33,695 nt of DNA, taken from assembly GCA_020621965.1 (NCBI GenBank), contig JAHRYV010000033.1, positions 1 to 33,695 of the forward strand, written 5' to 3'. Below the pieces are notes generated by a model. The model made no database searches. It was not told the origin of the DNA and saw only the letters and a list, made by a program, of their open reading frames with translations. Below are positions 15,733 to 25,824 of this stretch, piece after piece. The DNA is from Curvibacter sp. Its GTDB lineage: Bacteria > Pseudomonadota > Gammaproteobacteria > Burkholderiales > Burkholderiaceae_C. Made by a program: the position numbers and the translations under genes. Position 1 is the first letter of the stretch. The number at the start of each line of letters is the position of its first letter.

Positions 15733-16437
15733 TCAGTCGCGCGCCGGGATGGCCAGGCCGCGCACCACGGCGGGCCGGGCCACGAAGGCCGCCAGCACGC
15801 GCGTGACCTCGGGGAAGTCCTGGATGCCCACCAGCTCGCCCGCCTTGTAGCGTTCGATCAGGTTGCGCACCCAGGGGAAGACGGCGATGTCGGCGATGGT
15901 GTAGTCGTCGCCCATGATCCAGGCGCGGCCCCGCAGGCGCTGGTTCAGCACGCCCAGCAGGCGGCGCGACTCGGCCACGTAGCGTTCACGCGGGCGTTTG
16001 TCGTCAAAGTCCTTGCCGCCAAAGATGGTGAAGAAACCGACCTGGCCGAACATGGGGCCGATGCCGCCCATCTGGAACATCAGCCATTGCAGGGTTTCGT
16101 ACTTGCCGGCGTCGTCCCGGGGCAGGAACTTGCCGGTCTTGCCGGCGAGATACACCAGGATGGCGCCGGACTCGAACAGCGCCAACGGCTGGCCGCCCGG
16201 GCCGTTGGGGTCGATGATGGCCGGGATCTTGTTGTTGGGGTTGAGCGAGAGGAATTCCGGCGAGAGCTGGTCCTCGGATTCGAAGTTCACCAGATGCGCC
16301 TCGTAGGGCAGGCCGGTCTCTTCCAGCATGATCGAGACCTTGACGCCGTTGGGCGTGGGCAGCGAATAGAGCTGCAGCCGGTGCGGGTGCCGGGCGGGCC
16401 ATTTGCGGGTGATGGGGAAGTCGGCGAGTGTGGTCAT
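15733..16437 (-). CDS. Glutathione S-transferase, YfcG/Ure2p-like
   Basis: A 234-residue GST. The N-terminal thioredoxin-like half begins after about 20 residues (LQLYSLPTPNGVKVSIMLEE) and has NPNNKIPAIIDP with the cis-Pro and ALFESGAILVYLA that binds the glutathione gamma-glutamyl group. The C-terminal helical half includes RAWIMGDDYTIADIAVFPW, the N-capping motif of GSTs. The TPNG-K pattern places it near the Nu-class YfcG/YghU enzymes, which show disulfide-bond reductase activity. The RidA-family gene follows directly. Confidence 0.92.
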   Translation of the reverse strand: MTTLADFPITRKWPARHPHRLQLYSLPTPNGVKVSIMLEETGLPYEAHLVNFESEDQLSPEFLSLNPNNKIPAIIDPNGPGGQPLALFESGAILVYLAGKTGKFLPRDDAGKYETLQWLMFQMGGIGPMFGQVGFFTIFGGKDFDDKRPRERYVAESRRLLGVLNQRLRGRAWIMGDDYTIADIAVFPWVRNLIERYKAGELVGIQDFPEVTRVLAAFVARPAVVRGLAIPARD

Positions 16438-16516
16438 GACAAGGTGTGAGGCGTGAAAGTGGCAATGGCATGCACTTTAGCCCAGGCACGCGGCCCGTGC
16501 TGCTGCCGGCCAGCGC

Positions 16517-18694
16517 TCAGATGCGGCTGCGCCGCAGGCGCAAGGCGTTGCCGATCACCGACACCGAACTCAGGCTCATGGCCAGGGCCGCGATCAGGGG
16601 CGACAGCAGCCAGCCGGTCCAGGGGTAGAGCACGCCGGCGGCGATGGGCACGCCCATGGCGTTGTACAGAAAGGCAAACACCAGGTTCTGCTTCATATTG
16701 CCCACCGTGGCCTGCGACAGCGCGCGCGCGATGGCGATGCCGCGCAGGTCGCCCTTGACCAGGGTGATCTGCGCGCTGTTCATCGCCACGTCGGTGCCGG
16801 TGCCCATGGCCACGCCCACGTCGGCCTGGGCCAGCGCGGGCGCGTCGTTGATGCCGTCGCCCGCCATCGCCACCACGCGCCCTTGCTGCTGCAGCCGCTG
16901 CACCAGCAGCAGCTTGTCCGCCGGTTTCACCTCGCCATGCACCTCGTCGATGCCCAGCCGGGCACCCACCGCCCGGGCCGTGGTCAGGCCGTCGCCGGTG
17001 GCCATGATGATGCGCAGGCCGCTGGCTTTGAGGGTGGCCAGGGCTTCGGGGGTGCTCGGCTTGACGGGGTCGGACACGGCCAGCAGGCCGGCCAGCCGGC
17101 CGTCGACCGCCAGGTGCATCACGCTGGCGCCTTCGGCGCGCAAGGCCTCGGCCTGCGCCATCAGCGGGGCGAGCGGGGCGCCGATCTGCTCCATCAGCGT
17201 GGTGTTGCCCAGGGCCAGCTCCAGCCCGGCCACCTGCCCACGCACGCCGATGCCGGAGCCGGACTCGAAGTGTTCCGCCTTGCTCAGTTCCAGGCCACGC
17301 TCGCGCGCGGCACGCACGATGGCCTCGGCCAGCGGGTGTTCGCTGCCCTGGTCCAGGCTGGCGGCCAGGCGCAGCACCTGGTCGGCCGTGAAGCCGGCGG
17401 CGGGCACCACGCGGTCGAAGGCCGGGCGGCCTTCGGTCAGGGTGCCGGTCTTGTCGATGAGCAGGGTGTCGACCTGGCGCAGTTTCTCGATGGCCGCCGC
17501 ATCACGGAACAGCACGCCGTGCGTGGCGCCGCGGCCCGTGGCCACCATGATGGACATCGGGGTGGCCAGGCCCAGGGCGCAGGGGCAGGCGATGATGAGC
17601 ACGGCCACGGCGTTGATCAGGCCGTAGACCCAGCGCGGCTCGGGGCCGAACAGGCCCCAGGCGAAGAAGGTCAGCAAGGCGATGGTCACCACGGTGACGA
17701 CGAAATAACCGGCCACCACGTCGGCCAGGCGCTGCATGGGCGCGCGGGAGCGCTGGGCCTGGGCCACCATCTGCACGATCTGCGCCAGCATGGTGGCCGC
17801 GCCCACGCGCTGCGAGCGCATCACCAGCGCGCCGCCGGTGTTGAGCGTGGCGCCGATCAACGGGTCGCCCACGCGCTTGGTGACCGGCATGGGTTCGCCG
17901 GTGAGCATGGATTCGTCCACCGCGCTGCTGCCTTCGATCACCACGCCGTCCACCGGCACTTTCTCGCCGGGGCGCACGCGCAGCACGTCGTCCACATGCA
18001 CGTGCGACAAGGGCACGTCTTCCTCGGTGCCGTCGGCGCGGATGCGGCGCGCGGTCTTGGGCGCCAGACCCAGCAGCGACTTGATGGCCGCCGAGGTCTG
18101 CGAACGGGCCTTGAGCTCCAGCACCTGACCCAGCAGGGTCAGCGAGATGATCACCGCCGCCGCCTCGAAGTACACCGCCACGCGGCCCATGGAGATGAAG
18201 GAGGCCGGGAACACCTGCGGGGTCACGGTGGCCACCACGCTGTAGACGAAGGCCGCGCCCGTGCCCAGCCCGATCAGCGTCCACATGTTCGGGCTGCGAT
18301 TCACCACCGACTGCCAGCCGCGCACGAAGAAGGGCCAGCCGGCCCACAGGGCGATGGGCAGGGACAGCACCAGCTCAACCCAGCTTTGCACGCCCATGCT
18401 CATCCACTGCAGGCGATGGCCGAACATGGCCAGCACGAAGATGGCGGCCGTCAGCGGCAGGCTCCACCAGAAACGGCGCTGAAAGTCGCGCAGCTCGGGG
18501 TTGTCGTCGTCCAGGCTGGGCAGCACGGGCTCCAGGGTCATGCCGCATTTGGGGCAGCTGCCCGGATGGTCCTGGCGGATCTCCGGGTGCATGGGGCAGG
18601 TGTAGACAGTGCCCGCGGGCGGCGGGGGCTCTGTGGGTGTGGGCGGCATCGCCGGCGGATGATGGCCGTGATGCGGATGTGATTCCATGTCCAT
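16517..18694 (-). CDS. Copper-type P1B ATPase
   Basis: A 725-residue heavy-metal transporting P-type ATPase. The N-terminus is His-rich and carries a zinc-ribbon-like metal site, [10 protein letters not shown] with SCPKCGM (Cys33, Cys47, Cys50), in place of the usual CXXC heavy-metal-associated domain. Later motifs are the TGE phosphatase loop (MLTGEPMPV), the ion-binding [11 protein letters not shown], the phosphorylated Asp in [19 protein letters not shown], and [20 protein letters not shown]. The CPC plus late-helix Asn/Tyr/Met/Ser context fits Cu(I) export across the inner membrane. The start ATG at 18694 lies 10 bases after the stop of the secreted-protein gene, showing a three-gene operon. 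Confidence 0.93.
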   Translation of the reverse strand: MDMESHPHHGHHPPAMPPTPTEPPPPAGTVYTCPMHPEIRQDHPGSCPKCGMTLEPVLPSLDDDNPELRDFQRRFWWSLPLTAAIFVLAMFGHRLQWMSMGVQSWVELVLSLPIALWAGWPFFVRGWQSVVNRSPNMWTLIGLGTGAAFVYSVVATVTPQVFPASFISMGRVAVYFEAAAVIISLTLLGQVLELKARSQTSAAIKSLLGLAPKTARRIRADGTEEDVPLSHVHVDDVLRVRPGEKVPVDGVVIEGSSAVDESMLTGEPMPVTKRVGDPLIGATLNTGGALVMRSQRVGAATMLAQIVQMVAQAQRSRAPMQRLADVVAGYFVVTVVTIALLTFFAWGLFGPEPRWVYGLINAVAVLIIACPCALGLATPMSIMVATGRGATHGVLFRDAAAIEKLRQVDTLLIDKTGTLTEGRPAFDRVVPAAGFTADQVLRLAASLDQGSEHPLAEAIVRAARERGLELSKAEHFESGSGIGVRGQVAGLELALGNTTLMEQIGAPLAPLMAQAEALRAEGASVMHLAVDGRLAGLLAVSDPVKPSTPEALATLKASGLRIIMATGDGLTTARAVGARLGIDEVHGEVKPADKLLLVQRLQQQGRVVAMAGDGINDAPALAQADVGVAMGTGTDVAMNSAQITLVKGDLRGIAIARALSQATVGNMKQNLVFAFLYNAMGVPIAAGVLYPWTGWLLSPLIAALAMSLSSVSVIGNALRLRRSRI

Positions 18695-18704
18695 GGGGCT
18701 GCCT

Positions 18705-19145
18705 CTAGAGCTTCCAGCGGAAGGTGCGGGGCGCGGACTCGCCCGCGCGCACGATCCGCAGTTCCAGCGTGGCCGGTGGTGGCGCTGGCACCTCGAAGAC
18801 CAGCACACCCTGGCGATGGTGACCACCCGGGCCCGCGCCGGTCCAGCTCATGGGCCGGAGGGTGCGGCCGTCACCCGTGGCCAGGGTGGTGCTTTGCAGC
18901 AGATCGTCGCTCAGGTCGGCGCTGTGCGTGTCGAGCACGATGCTGAACTCCCAGCGCTGTTTGCCGGCTCCGATGGGCTTGGGTGTCACCTTGATGGTCA
19001 CGCCGCGCTCGGTCGAGGTCTGGGTGGGCAGGGCCGCGGGACTGGCCTGGGCCATGGCGGTCAGGGGGGCGGCCGCCGTGAGGGCGCTTGCGACGAGCAG
19101 GGCCGAGCCCAGCCAGACGCGCAGGAGGTTTGGATAGTGGCGCAT
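18705..19145 (-). CDS. Secreted protein of copper operon, unknown function
   Basis: A 146-residue protein with a signal peptide (positively charged MRHYPNLLR, hydrophobic [15 protein letters not shown], probable cleavage after the MAQA region around residue 32). The mature part is predicted mostly beta ([35 protein letters not shown]). It contains [14 protein letters not shown], with a His pair that could touch metal. I do not recognise a named family. The ATG overlaps the preceding stop in TGATG, so it is translationally coupled to the membrane-protein gene. Location between that gene and the P-ATPase suggests a periplasmic metal-handling role. Confidence 0.72.
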   Translation of the reverse strand: MRHYPNLLRVWLGSALLVASALTAAAPLTAMAQASPAALPTQTSTERGVTIKVTPKPIGAGKQRWEFSIVLDTHSADLSDDLLQSTTLATGDGRTLRPMSWTGAGPGGHHRQGVLVFEVPAPPPATLELRIVRAGESAPRTFRWKL

Positions 19146-19594
19146 CAGGCGTGCTCCCGGGCGGCTTTCGAGAGCCGGCTGGCGATGTAGATGATGCCGG
19201 CGGCGTTGAAGGCCAGGCCGAGCCAGAAGAACTCGACCTGGTATTGGCTGGCGAAGGTGACCAGGCCGCTGGCCCCGAGCACCGGCGCGATATTGACCAG
19301 GTAGTGGGCGCAGCACGAGACCATGGCCGCGGAGGAGGTGGTGCCCGAGGCGGCCATCATGGTGCGGGCGTGGGTCGAATGGGTCAGCAATTGCCGCAAG
19401 CGGACGTAGAGCGCGACCTGCAGCCCGAACCCCGCACCCAGCGGCACGATGTAGTACCAGAACTCGGCAAACTGGCTCACGGTGAACTGCCAACCCGACA
19501 CCAGGGTGAGCGTGGCGAAATACAGAGCGAGCAGCAGGCCGAATGCCAGCAGGCCGAAGCCGGCCGGTCGCGCGCTGGTCTGGGCCATCAGCAT
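19145..19594 (-). CDS. Four-helix membrane protein with Cys-Cys-His motif
   Basis: A 149-residue membrane protein beginning MLMAQTSARPAGFGLL. About four hydrophobic segments are seen (GLLAFGLLLALYFATLTLV, FWYYIVPLGAGFGLQVALYV, CCAHYLVNIAPVLGASGLV, FFWLGLAFNAAGIIYIASRL). Before the third helix lies TTSSAAMVSCCAHY, a vicinal Cys pair and His that could bind a soft metal. It is the first gene of the copper-ATPase operon. MerT-like or other metal-permease roles are possible but there is no proof. ATG at 19588 is an alternative start two codons downstream. Confidence 0.75.
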   Translation of the reverse strand: MLMAQTSARPAGFGLLAFGLLLALYFATLTLVSGWQFTVSQFAEFWYYIVPLGAGFGLQVALYVRLRQLLTHSTHARTMMAASGTTSSAAMVSCCAHYLVNIAPVLGASGLVTFASQYQVEFFWLGLAFNAAGIIYIASRLSKAAREHA

Positions 19595-19719
19595 GTCAGC
19601 GGTCCGGTAGTTGGGTGCGGCCAACCGCGCGGATGCGCGCCTGGCCGATAACCGGACTCTATACCTCGCCGAGGGCGGCCACAAGCTGAGGGGCTGGGCG
19701 GCGCCGCGCCGCAGCGGCG

Positions 19720-20286
19720 CTACACCGGGGCCGGAGTCAACTCGGCCGCGTGCGGGAAGGGCGCGTGGTATTGGGCGAACAGACGGCCCGCATGCAGGAT
19801 GGGGGTGGCAAGGCCGTCGTGCTGGAAACACGACAGCGCCAGCTGCGCCCAGCAGGGGTTGTCGTCCGGATAGGCGCACATCTGCGTGTCGCTGACGGCG
19901 GTGAACACCGGCAGCGTGGACAGGCCGATGGCGCCGTGGGCCACGGGCTCACCGGCCGCGCCCTGATAGGCCAGCACCAGGGCGTACGGTGGGGCGGTCG
20001 CGCCGACGGTCTGCCCATGCAGCAGCGCGTTCAGGTCGATGACGGGCAGCCATTGCTCACGCCAGGACAGCAGACCGAGCGAGTAGGCGGGGGCGCAGGG
20101 TACGTCGACCAACTCGGGCCGCTCCAGCAGTTCCACCGTGGCCTGCGGCGCGAACGCGACCTGGCGGTGGCGGCCATACGGGATCACCCGCGCGATGGCC
20201 GGCGACAGCGTGCTCTGCCGGGCCACACCCTGCGACGGGTCGGCAGCCGTATCGTCGGCCTGGGGGGAGGCGGTGGGAGTGTCCAT
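19720..20286 (-). CDS. CheW-like protein, last gene of chemosensory operon
   Basis: A 188-residue protein. After a variable start, RVIPYGRHRQVAFAPQATVE, CAPAYSLGLLSWREQWLPVI and DLNALLHG resemble the CheW fold. The GLLSWREQWLPVIDLNALL part corresponds to the CheW core that docks CheA and the receptor. The second half is divergent. It starts 5 bases after the previous CheW-like gene. It most likely tunes the array of the ChpA-like kinase, as second CheW-type proteins (PilI/ChpC-like) do. The family call is moderate, because sequence identity to known CheW is low. Confidence 0.7.
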   Translation of the reverse strand: MDTPTASPQADDTAADPSQGVARQSTLSPAIARVIPYGRHRQVAFAPQATVELLERPELVDVPCAPAYSLGLLSWREQWLPVIDLNALLHGQTVGATAPPYALVLAYQGAAGEPVAHGAIGLSTLPVFTAVSDTQMCAYPDDNPCWAQLALSCFQHDGLATPILHAGRLFAQYHAPFPHAAELTPAPV

Positions 20287-20291
20287 GGGCG

Positions 20292-20768
20292 TCAGTTCGG
20301 CAGGTCCAGCGCGTATTGGCGCAGCTGGCGGGCGTTGCACAGAAAGACCACCTTGCCGCGCAGCTCGGTGAAACGGGTGATCGGCGAGCCGGGGCTGCGC
20401 AGGACCGGGGGCAGGTACTGGGGGCTGATCTCGGACTCGGGCAGGATCTGCACCTGGCTCCAGCACCAGCACAGCAGGTCGTCCTCCTCATGGCCGAGGG
20501 TGGTGTAGACGAAACGTTCAACGGGGAAGTCGGGCATGAGCCTCATCTTCTCGGACAGCGCCACGAAGCGCGAGTGGGCCAGCTTCTCGTCGTTTCTGAA
20601 CAGGAACTGGCCGGGCAGGTCGCCGGCATCCGGCGCCGTTTCGAGATAGGCCAGGGAACCGACTTCATGCTGCGGCAGCAGCAGGCGCAGGTTGTCGGCG
20701 CGCAGCAGCACGTAGTTGCCGTGCAAGGTGGGACGGCTGGAGGCGGGGGTGGAGGAGGGGAAAGTCAA
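20292..20768 (-). CDS. Divergent CheW-like protein of chemosensory operon
   Basis: A 158-residue protein. The frame GNYVLLRADNLRLLLPQHEV and the later PITRFTELRGKVVFLCNARQ recall the two halves of a CheW-like SH3 fold. Between them is an unusual LLCWCWSQVQILPE segment. The canonical GLINLRG-type motif is not intact, so CheA binding would be altered. It follows the hybrid CheA by 19 bases and precedes another CheW-like gene by 5. Homology is inferred largely from context and general pattern. Confidence 0.6.
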   Translation of the reverse strand: MTFPSSTPASSRPTLHGNYVLLRADNLRLLLPQHEVGSLAYLETAPDAGDLPGQFLFRNDEKLAHSRFVALSEKMRLMPDFPVERFVYTTLGHEEDDLLCWCWSQVQILPESEISPQYLPPVLRSPGSPITRFTELRGKVVFLCNARQLRQYALDLPN

Positions 20769-20787
20769 GGACGGCTCCCGGGCGAGT

Positions 20788-23655
20788 TCAGGCCGCCATC
20801 GCGTGCCGGATCTGTTCCAGCAGCGAGTTGTCGGTGTACGGCTTGGTGACGTAGGCGTCCACGCCGACCTCCTTGGCCAGCTGGCGGTGTTTGTCCTGCG
20901 AACGCGAGGTGATCATGATCACCGGCGTGTCCTTCAGCTCCGCGTTTGAGCGGATATGGGAGGTCAGCTCGATGCCGTTCATGTTGGGCATCTCCAGATC
21001 GGTGAGCACCACGTCGGGCTTGAACAGCTTGAGCGCATCGACCGCCTCCAGGCCGTCGCGCGCGGCCTCGGCCCGGAAGCCCGCGTGTTTCATCAGCTGC
21101 AGCAGGGCGTTGCGCACGGTCAGCGCGTCGTCGACGATCAGCACCGTGGGCAGATCCGGCTGCGTCTTCGTGGCCGTTGCATCCGACCGGACTGCCGGCG
21201 CCTTGATCTGGGTCGACAGCAGCTGATTGAGGTCCAGGTTGACGGCGACGCTGCCGTCGCCCAGCAGCGACAGGCCAGCCACGCCGCGCACGCCGCGCGC
21301 GTAGCGCCCGGGACTCTTGACCAGCAGTTCGCGCGCATCCACCAGGCGCGCCACGGCCAGCGCGTGGATCTTGTCGTCGATGTTGACGATGACGGCGTCG
21401 TATTTGTGCAGCGGGATGTCCTGGTCGACGGCCTGGTCCAGCAGGGAAGCCAGGTGGATGGCGCGCATGGTCCGCTTGCCGTGCCGGTAGGTGAAGCGCT
21501 CACCCGAGATCTCGAACTGGCCCACGCCGCGCGGCACCGCCTGCTCGACCTGCACGTAGGGCAGCGCGAAACGCTGGCCGGCGGCGTCCACGATCAGCGA
21601 CTGCACGGTGGAGAGCGAGGCGGCGAAGCGCAGCTCGATGGTGCAGCCGTGGCCGAGCTGGGAGGCGATGCGGATCGAGCCGTTGAGCGTGCTGACCCAT
21701 TCGCGCACGACGTCCAGGCCCACGCCGCGGCCCGACAGCTCGCTGACGGTGTCGCGGGTGGTGAAGCCGGGCAGGAGGATGAGGCGGGCGATCTCGTCGT
21801 CGCTCAGGGTCTGGTCGGCGTTGATCAGGCCGCGCTCGATGGAGCGGCGCCGGATGGAATGCAGGTCCAGGCCACGGCCGTCGTCGTGGCAGAGCAGCAC
21901 GATCTGCTGGGCCTGGCGGGTGAATTCCAGCACGATGGTGCCCGAGCCCGGCTTGCCGGCCGCGATGCGCTCCTGCGGGGTCTCCAGGCCGTGGTCCACG
22001 GCATTGCGCAACAGGTGCAGCAGCGGCTCGGACAGGCGGTTGAGCAGGTCGCTGTCGACCAGGGTCTCGCCGCCCTTGAGGATGAAGCGCGCGTCCTTCC
22101 CGGTGGCCCGGCAGGCGTTGCGCACATTGCGCTGCAGCCGCGACTCCAGCATGCCGACTTCTGAGATGCGGGTGCCGGTGACCAGGTCCTGCATGTCCTT
22201 GTTGAGCCGTTGCTGGCGCGCCTGCAGGCCGCCCATCTGCGACAGGCCCTGCTCCAGCCGGATCGAGAGCACCCGCGCATCGGACGTCTCCTCCGCCAGG
22301 GCATGGGCCGTGCTGTGCAGCTCGTTGTATTGATCCATTTCGAGCGGATCGAACTTCTGGTCCTCGGCGCGGCGGCTGCGCGCGCGCATGGTGCTCAGCG
22401 TCCGCACGTCCACCAGGGTCTCCAGCTCGAACAGCCGCTTTTGCACGCGCAGGTTCTGCGCCAGCAGATCGCGCGCGGTGTCCATCAGCTGCTTGAGGCG
22501 GGTTTCCATGGCCGCGCTGTTGACCGACAGTTCGCCGGAGGTGCGGAACATCTCCGTGATGCGCTCCAGGCTCACGCGCAGCGCGGTGGTCTGGGGCATG
22601 GCCACGCCCGGTGCGGCCGGCCTTTCCTGCGGACGCGGCGCGGCGGGCGCCGGGGCGTCGTCCTGCATGTCGACGGCGGCCTGCGCCGGCAGCACCATGG
22701 TCGTGCCGGTACCGGCGCGGGTGAGAGGGCGTTCCAGCGACTCGCCGCGGTCGATGCGGTTGGCCAGATCCAGCACGCTTTGCAGCACGCCCTGCGCCTG
22801 CAGGGGGGCTTCGTCGTTGCCGCAGATGTGGTCGATCATCTGCTCCAGGCAGTAGGCCGCGTCGAGCAGGGTCTCGGCCGCCTGCCGGGAGATCTGGCTG
22901 CCCTGCTGTTCGAAGTAGTCCAGGATGTCTTCGAGGTGATGCGACAGGGAGACGATGCCGCGCAGGCCCACGATGGAGCCGGAGCCCTTGAGCGTGTGCA
23001 CGATGCGCCGCGCCGCGGTCAGGTCCGAGCTGTCGCCCTCGCCGGCGGCGATGTTGCGCGCGAGAAAGACCAGATGGCGCGCCTGGTCGGGGGATTCGTG
23101 CAGAAAGCCGTCCAGCACCTTGCGGTCCACGTCGTCGGGCAGCTCAAGCGCGACGTCTTCCGGTGTCGCCAGCACCGAGCGCCGTTCCTCCCCGGCGCCA
23201 CCTGCCCCCTGTGGTTCCACCTGCAGCGGCATGGCGCCGAGCATGTGCATGACCTTCAGTCCCTCGACCTCGCTCATCGGGCTGGGCGCGCTCAGCATGT
23301 GGTCGACCAGGCCGGCGGCGGTGGAGGGCTCGCTCAGATTGCGCAGGTGAAAGACGACCAGCGGCGGCCACCCGCGCAGGAAGGTGAGCAGCTCGCCGCG
23401 TTCGGCCGGGGGCAGGGTGGCCAGCAGCAGGCTGTTCTCCAGCACATGGGCGCAGATGGCCTGCAGACCGGGAAACCCGGCCAGCTCGGCGGCTTCCCCC
23501 ATGCGCTGGACCTGGCCGCTGTACTGGTCCAGCGCCTCCATGAAGGCCGGTTCCTCCTCACTGAGGGCCCCCAGCTTCTCCAGATGCCGGTCGAGCTGCT
23601 GGCGTGCCAGCTCCACCTCGTTGGCGAGTGCGGCGACCAAGTCTTTGAGCTTCAT
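20788..23655 (-). CDS. Hybrid CheA histidine kinase (ChpA-like) with receiver domain
   Basis: A 955-residue chemosensory kinase. Residues 1-120 look like a helical bundle with no phospho-His, a degenerate Hpt. The active Hpt lies around RRIVHTLKGSGSIVG with His220. A dimerisation helix pair follows (about 380-500). Next is an ATPase domain with LLRNAVDHGLETPQERI (N-box) and DDGRGLDLHSI (G1), then a CheW-like domain. The C-terminal receiver has acidic pocket VDD and phosphoacceptor Asp886 in VVLTDLEMPNMNG, with Lys in TKPY. The size is smaller than Pseudomonas ChpA with its many Hpt domains. It gets signals from the MCP just upstream and feeds three separate receivers in the same operon. Confidence 0.92.
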   Translation of the reverse strand: MKLKDLVAALANEVELARQQLDRHLEKLGALSEEEPAFMEALDQYSGQVQRMGEAAELAGFPGLQAICAHVLENSLLLATLPPAERGELLTFLRGWPPLVVFHLRNLSEPSTAAGLVDHMLSAPSPMSEVEGLKVMHMLGAMPLQVEPQGAGGAGEERRSVLATPEDVALELPDDVDRKVLDGFLHESPDQARHLVFLARNIAAGEGDSSDLTAARRIVHTLKGSGSIVGLRGIVSLSHHLEDILDYFEQQGSQISRQAAETLLDAAYCLEQMIDHICGNDEAPLQAQGVLQSVLDLANRIDRGESLERPLTRAGTGTTMVLPAQAAVDMQDDAPAPAAPRPQERPAAPGVAMPQTTALRVSLERITEMFRTSGELSVNSAAMETRLKQLMDTARDLLAQNLRVQKRLFELETLVDVRTLSTMRARSRRAEDQKFDPLEMDQYNELHSTAHALAEETSDARVLSIRLEQGLSQMGGLQARQQRLNKDMQDLVTGTRISEVGMLESRLQRNVRNACRATGKDARFILKGGETLVDSDLLNRLSEPLLHLLRNAVDHGLETPQERIAAGKPGSGTIVLEFTRQAQQIVLLCHDDGRGLDLHSIRRRSIERGLINADQTLSDDEIARLILLPGFTTRDTVSELSGRGVGLDVVREWVSTLNGSIRIASQLGHGCTIELRFAASLSTVQSLIVDAAGQRFALPYVQVEQAVPRGVGQFEISGERFTYRHGKRTMRAIHLASLLDQAVDQDIPLHKYDAVIVNIDDKIHALAVARLVDARELLVKSPGRYARGVRGVAGLSLLGDGSVAVNLDLNQLLSTQIKAPAVRSDATATKTQPDLPTVLIVDDALTVRNALLQLMKHAGFRAEAARDGLEAVDALKLFKPDVVLTDLEMPNMNGIELTSHIRSNAELKDTPVIMITSRSQDKHRQLAKEVGVDAYVTKPYTDNSLLEQIRHAMAA

Positions 23656-23707
23656 GGCGTGGTGTTCCGGGTGCGGTGAGGCGCGAGCCTCACCGGTTGG
23701 TCATGAC

Positions 23708-25726
23708 TCAGGCGGCGAACTGCGGCAGCTTGAACACGTTGACGGAGTTCACCAGCAGACGGGCCGAGTCCTGCAGCGTCTGGGTTTCCTCGTTCTGCGC
23801 GGCGATCTGCTGGGCGGTGCGCTCCGCGCTCTGACCGATGCGCTGCACCGCCAGCAGCAGGCCGGAGGACATTTCCTTCTGATGCTCCGAGGCCTGCGCA
23901 ATGCGCTGCACCTGGGCCACCAGGGCGCCGGTCAGCTCCTGCGTGGCGCGCATCTGCTCGCCCGCCTTTTGCGCCTGCTCGGAACCCTGCACCACCTGGT
24001 TGATGGTGCGGTTCACCGTGTTGATGGTTTCGTTGGTCTCGATCTGGATGTTGTTCACCAGCGTGCCGATCTGCTGCGTCGCGTTACGCGAGCTCTCGGC
24101 CAGCCGCTGCACTTCCTCGGCCACCACCGCGAAACCGCGCCCTGCTTCACCGGCCACTGCCGCCTGCATGGAGGCGTTGAGCGCCAGCACGTGGGTACGT
24201 TCGGCGATGGTGTTGATCAGGTCCACGATGCCGGAAATTTCCTGCGAACGCTCACCCAGGCGCTTGATGCGTTTCTCGGTTTCGGCAATCGTCTCGCGGA
24301 TCGACTCCATGTCGCGCACGGTGCCGTTCACCGTGGCCAGCGCGGTGTCGGTGGCCTGCGTGGCGGACGTGGCCGAGCGGTTGGACTGCTCGGCCAGGGC
24401 GGCCACCTGGTTCATGGTCTGCGTCGCGTCGGCCAGCGAGCCGATCATCTCGTCCACGCTGCGGCGCTCGTCCGCGGCGGTCTGGCTCACCAGCTGGGCC
24501 TGGTCTTTCACCTTGCCGCTGGCGTGGGCCACCTGTCCGGCGATCTGGCTCACGCCCTGCAGCACCTTGGAGGTCTCGCCCGCGAGCGCGTTGATCGAGT
24601 CCGAGACCGTACCGATGATGTCGGTCGTGACCGGCGCGCGCGCCGTCAGGTCCCGCTGCGAGAGCTGGTGCACCGCCTGCAGAATCGAGATCACCGAGTT
24701 GTTGAGCTGCTCGTTCTCCGCCTCCGCCTTGCGCTGGGCGACCAGACGGTCGGCCAGTGCCGCGTCGGCAGCTCGCATGGTGGACCACAGCAGGTAGGCC
24801 AGGCCCGACAGCACCGCCATCAGCACCGCGCCCGAAGTCATCAGGGTGCCCTGGGACTGACCCACGGCCACAGTGCGTCGCTCGGCCGAAGCGCTCACGA
24901 TGCCGGCCACCGGTTCCTGCGCGGACTTGGCGACGACGCGGGCGGCGCTCAACGCCTTCTCCAGAGCGTAGGTGCCGGCCACCAGGCCATGGAAGCCTTT
25001 TTCGTAGGCGGCGAGGTCGCGGGTGATCGACTGGCGCGCGCCGCCGTCGATCTTGCTGTTGGCCAGCAGGTGGCGCATTTCCGCCATGTTCTTGTCGAAC
25101 AGCGCCCGGTACTCTTCGCCCTGGCCGTCGGCCGCGCGCAGCAGGAAGTCCTTCTCGTTGCGTCGCAGGGTGAGCAGGGCCGCGTTGAGAGTGCTCAGAC
25201 CGCGTTCGACGATCGACGCCTCCGCGTCGCGTGCGCTCTTGCGCAGGGCCCCTTGCAGGCCGGAGTCTTCGTCCACCCCCAGCTTGATCTGCAGCTCCGC
25301 CGCCTCAAGGAACAGCTTGCGGTAGTTGACGATGTCCGCCCTCAGTGTCTCCAGGGTCTTGAGCTCTTCGCTGGTGGCGTTCGCGTTGGCGCGCGCGTTA
25401 TCCACCATGGCCAGGGCCTTCTCGTAGTTGACCTTGTGGCGATCCAGCTCGTCCTTGTTGCGGTTCTGGAAGAAGTCCTTCTCGTTGTGTCGCATCTCCT
25501 GCAGGGCCTGGCCGGTTTCCAGCGAGGCGACCGCCAGCGCGCCCAGACCGCCCTGGGCGGCGATACGGCCGGAGAGGAAGTAGGACGCGACCAGGTAGGC
25601 GACGGCCACCACGCCGAAGGTCACCAGGGCCAGACGCACCATGGCGGCCAGCCGTTCCGTGGCGGAGCTGCCCAGACCGAGCAGGCGACTCAGCAGTCCG
25701 GGTGAATTTTTACGAGAGGGATCCAT
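23708..25726 (-). CDS. Methyl-accepting chemotaxis protein with HBM-type sensor
   Basis: A 672-residue transducer. TM1 lies around 32-53. A periplasmic all-helical region (about 55-290) contains two copies of an RxNEKDF motif (RHNEKDFF at 79-86, RRNEKDFLL at 188-196), typical of the two bundles of an HBM (helical bimodular) sensor. TM2 lies around 294-314. The cytoplasmic part (about 330-672) includes the conserved hairpin segment [22 protein letters not shown] sensors in known cases bind organic acids such as TCA intermediates, so that class of ligand is a guess here. It sits between cheW and cheA. No CheR or CheB gene is nearby, so adaptation enzymes must be supplied from elsewhere. Confidence 0.92.
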   Translation of the reverse strand: MDPSRKNSPGLLSRLLGLGSSATERLAAMVRLALVTFGVVAVAYLVASYFLSGRIAAQGGLGALAVASLETGQALQEMRHNEKDFFQNRNKDELDRHKVNYEKALAMVDNARANANATSEELKTLETLRADIVNYRKLFLEAAELQIKLGVDEDSGLQGALRKSARDAEASIVERGLSTLNAALLTLRRNEKDFLLRAADGQGEEYRALFDKNMAEMRHLLANSKIDGGARQSITRDLAAYEKGFHGLVAGTYALEKALSAARVVAKSAQEPVAGIVSASAERRTVAVGQSQGTLMTSGAVLMAVLSGLAYLLWSTMRAADAALADRLVAQRKAEAENEQLNNSVISILQAVHQLSQRDLTARAPVTTDIIGTVSDSINALAGETSKVLQGVSQIAGQVAHASGKVKDQAQLVSQTAADERRSVDEMIGSLADATQTMNQVAALAEQSNRSATSATQATDTALATVNGTVRDMESIRETIAETEKRIKRLGERSQEISGIVDLINTIAERTHVLALNASMQAAVAGEAGRGFAVVAEEVQRLAESSRNATQQIGTLVNNIQIETNETINTVNRTINQVVQGSEQAQKAGEQMRATQELTGALVAQVQRIAQASEHQKEMSSGLLLAVQRIGQSAERTAQQIAAQNEETQTLQDSARLLVNSVNVFKLPQFAA

Positions 25727-25824
25727 GACATTCTTCCTTGGGTTGGTGCGGGTTGATGACAGGGCAAAGGGGTGGTGCTGCCGGGTGTTTCAGGGCGGGC
25801 GCGGACGGTGGCGCTGGTGCGTTT

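Noticed and set aside
16883-18682. Nearly 600-codon plus-strand frame across the copper ATPase
   Set aside because: It is antisense to a P-type ATPase with all catalytic motifs, and its product is a His/Gln/Gly-rich shadow translation.
23384-25705. 773-codon plus-strand frame over the MCP and the start of CheA
   Set aside because: Antisense shadow of two certain chemotaxis genes; no family features.
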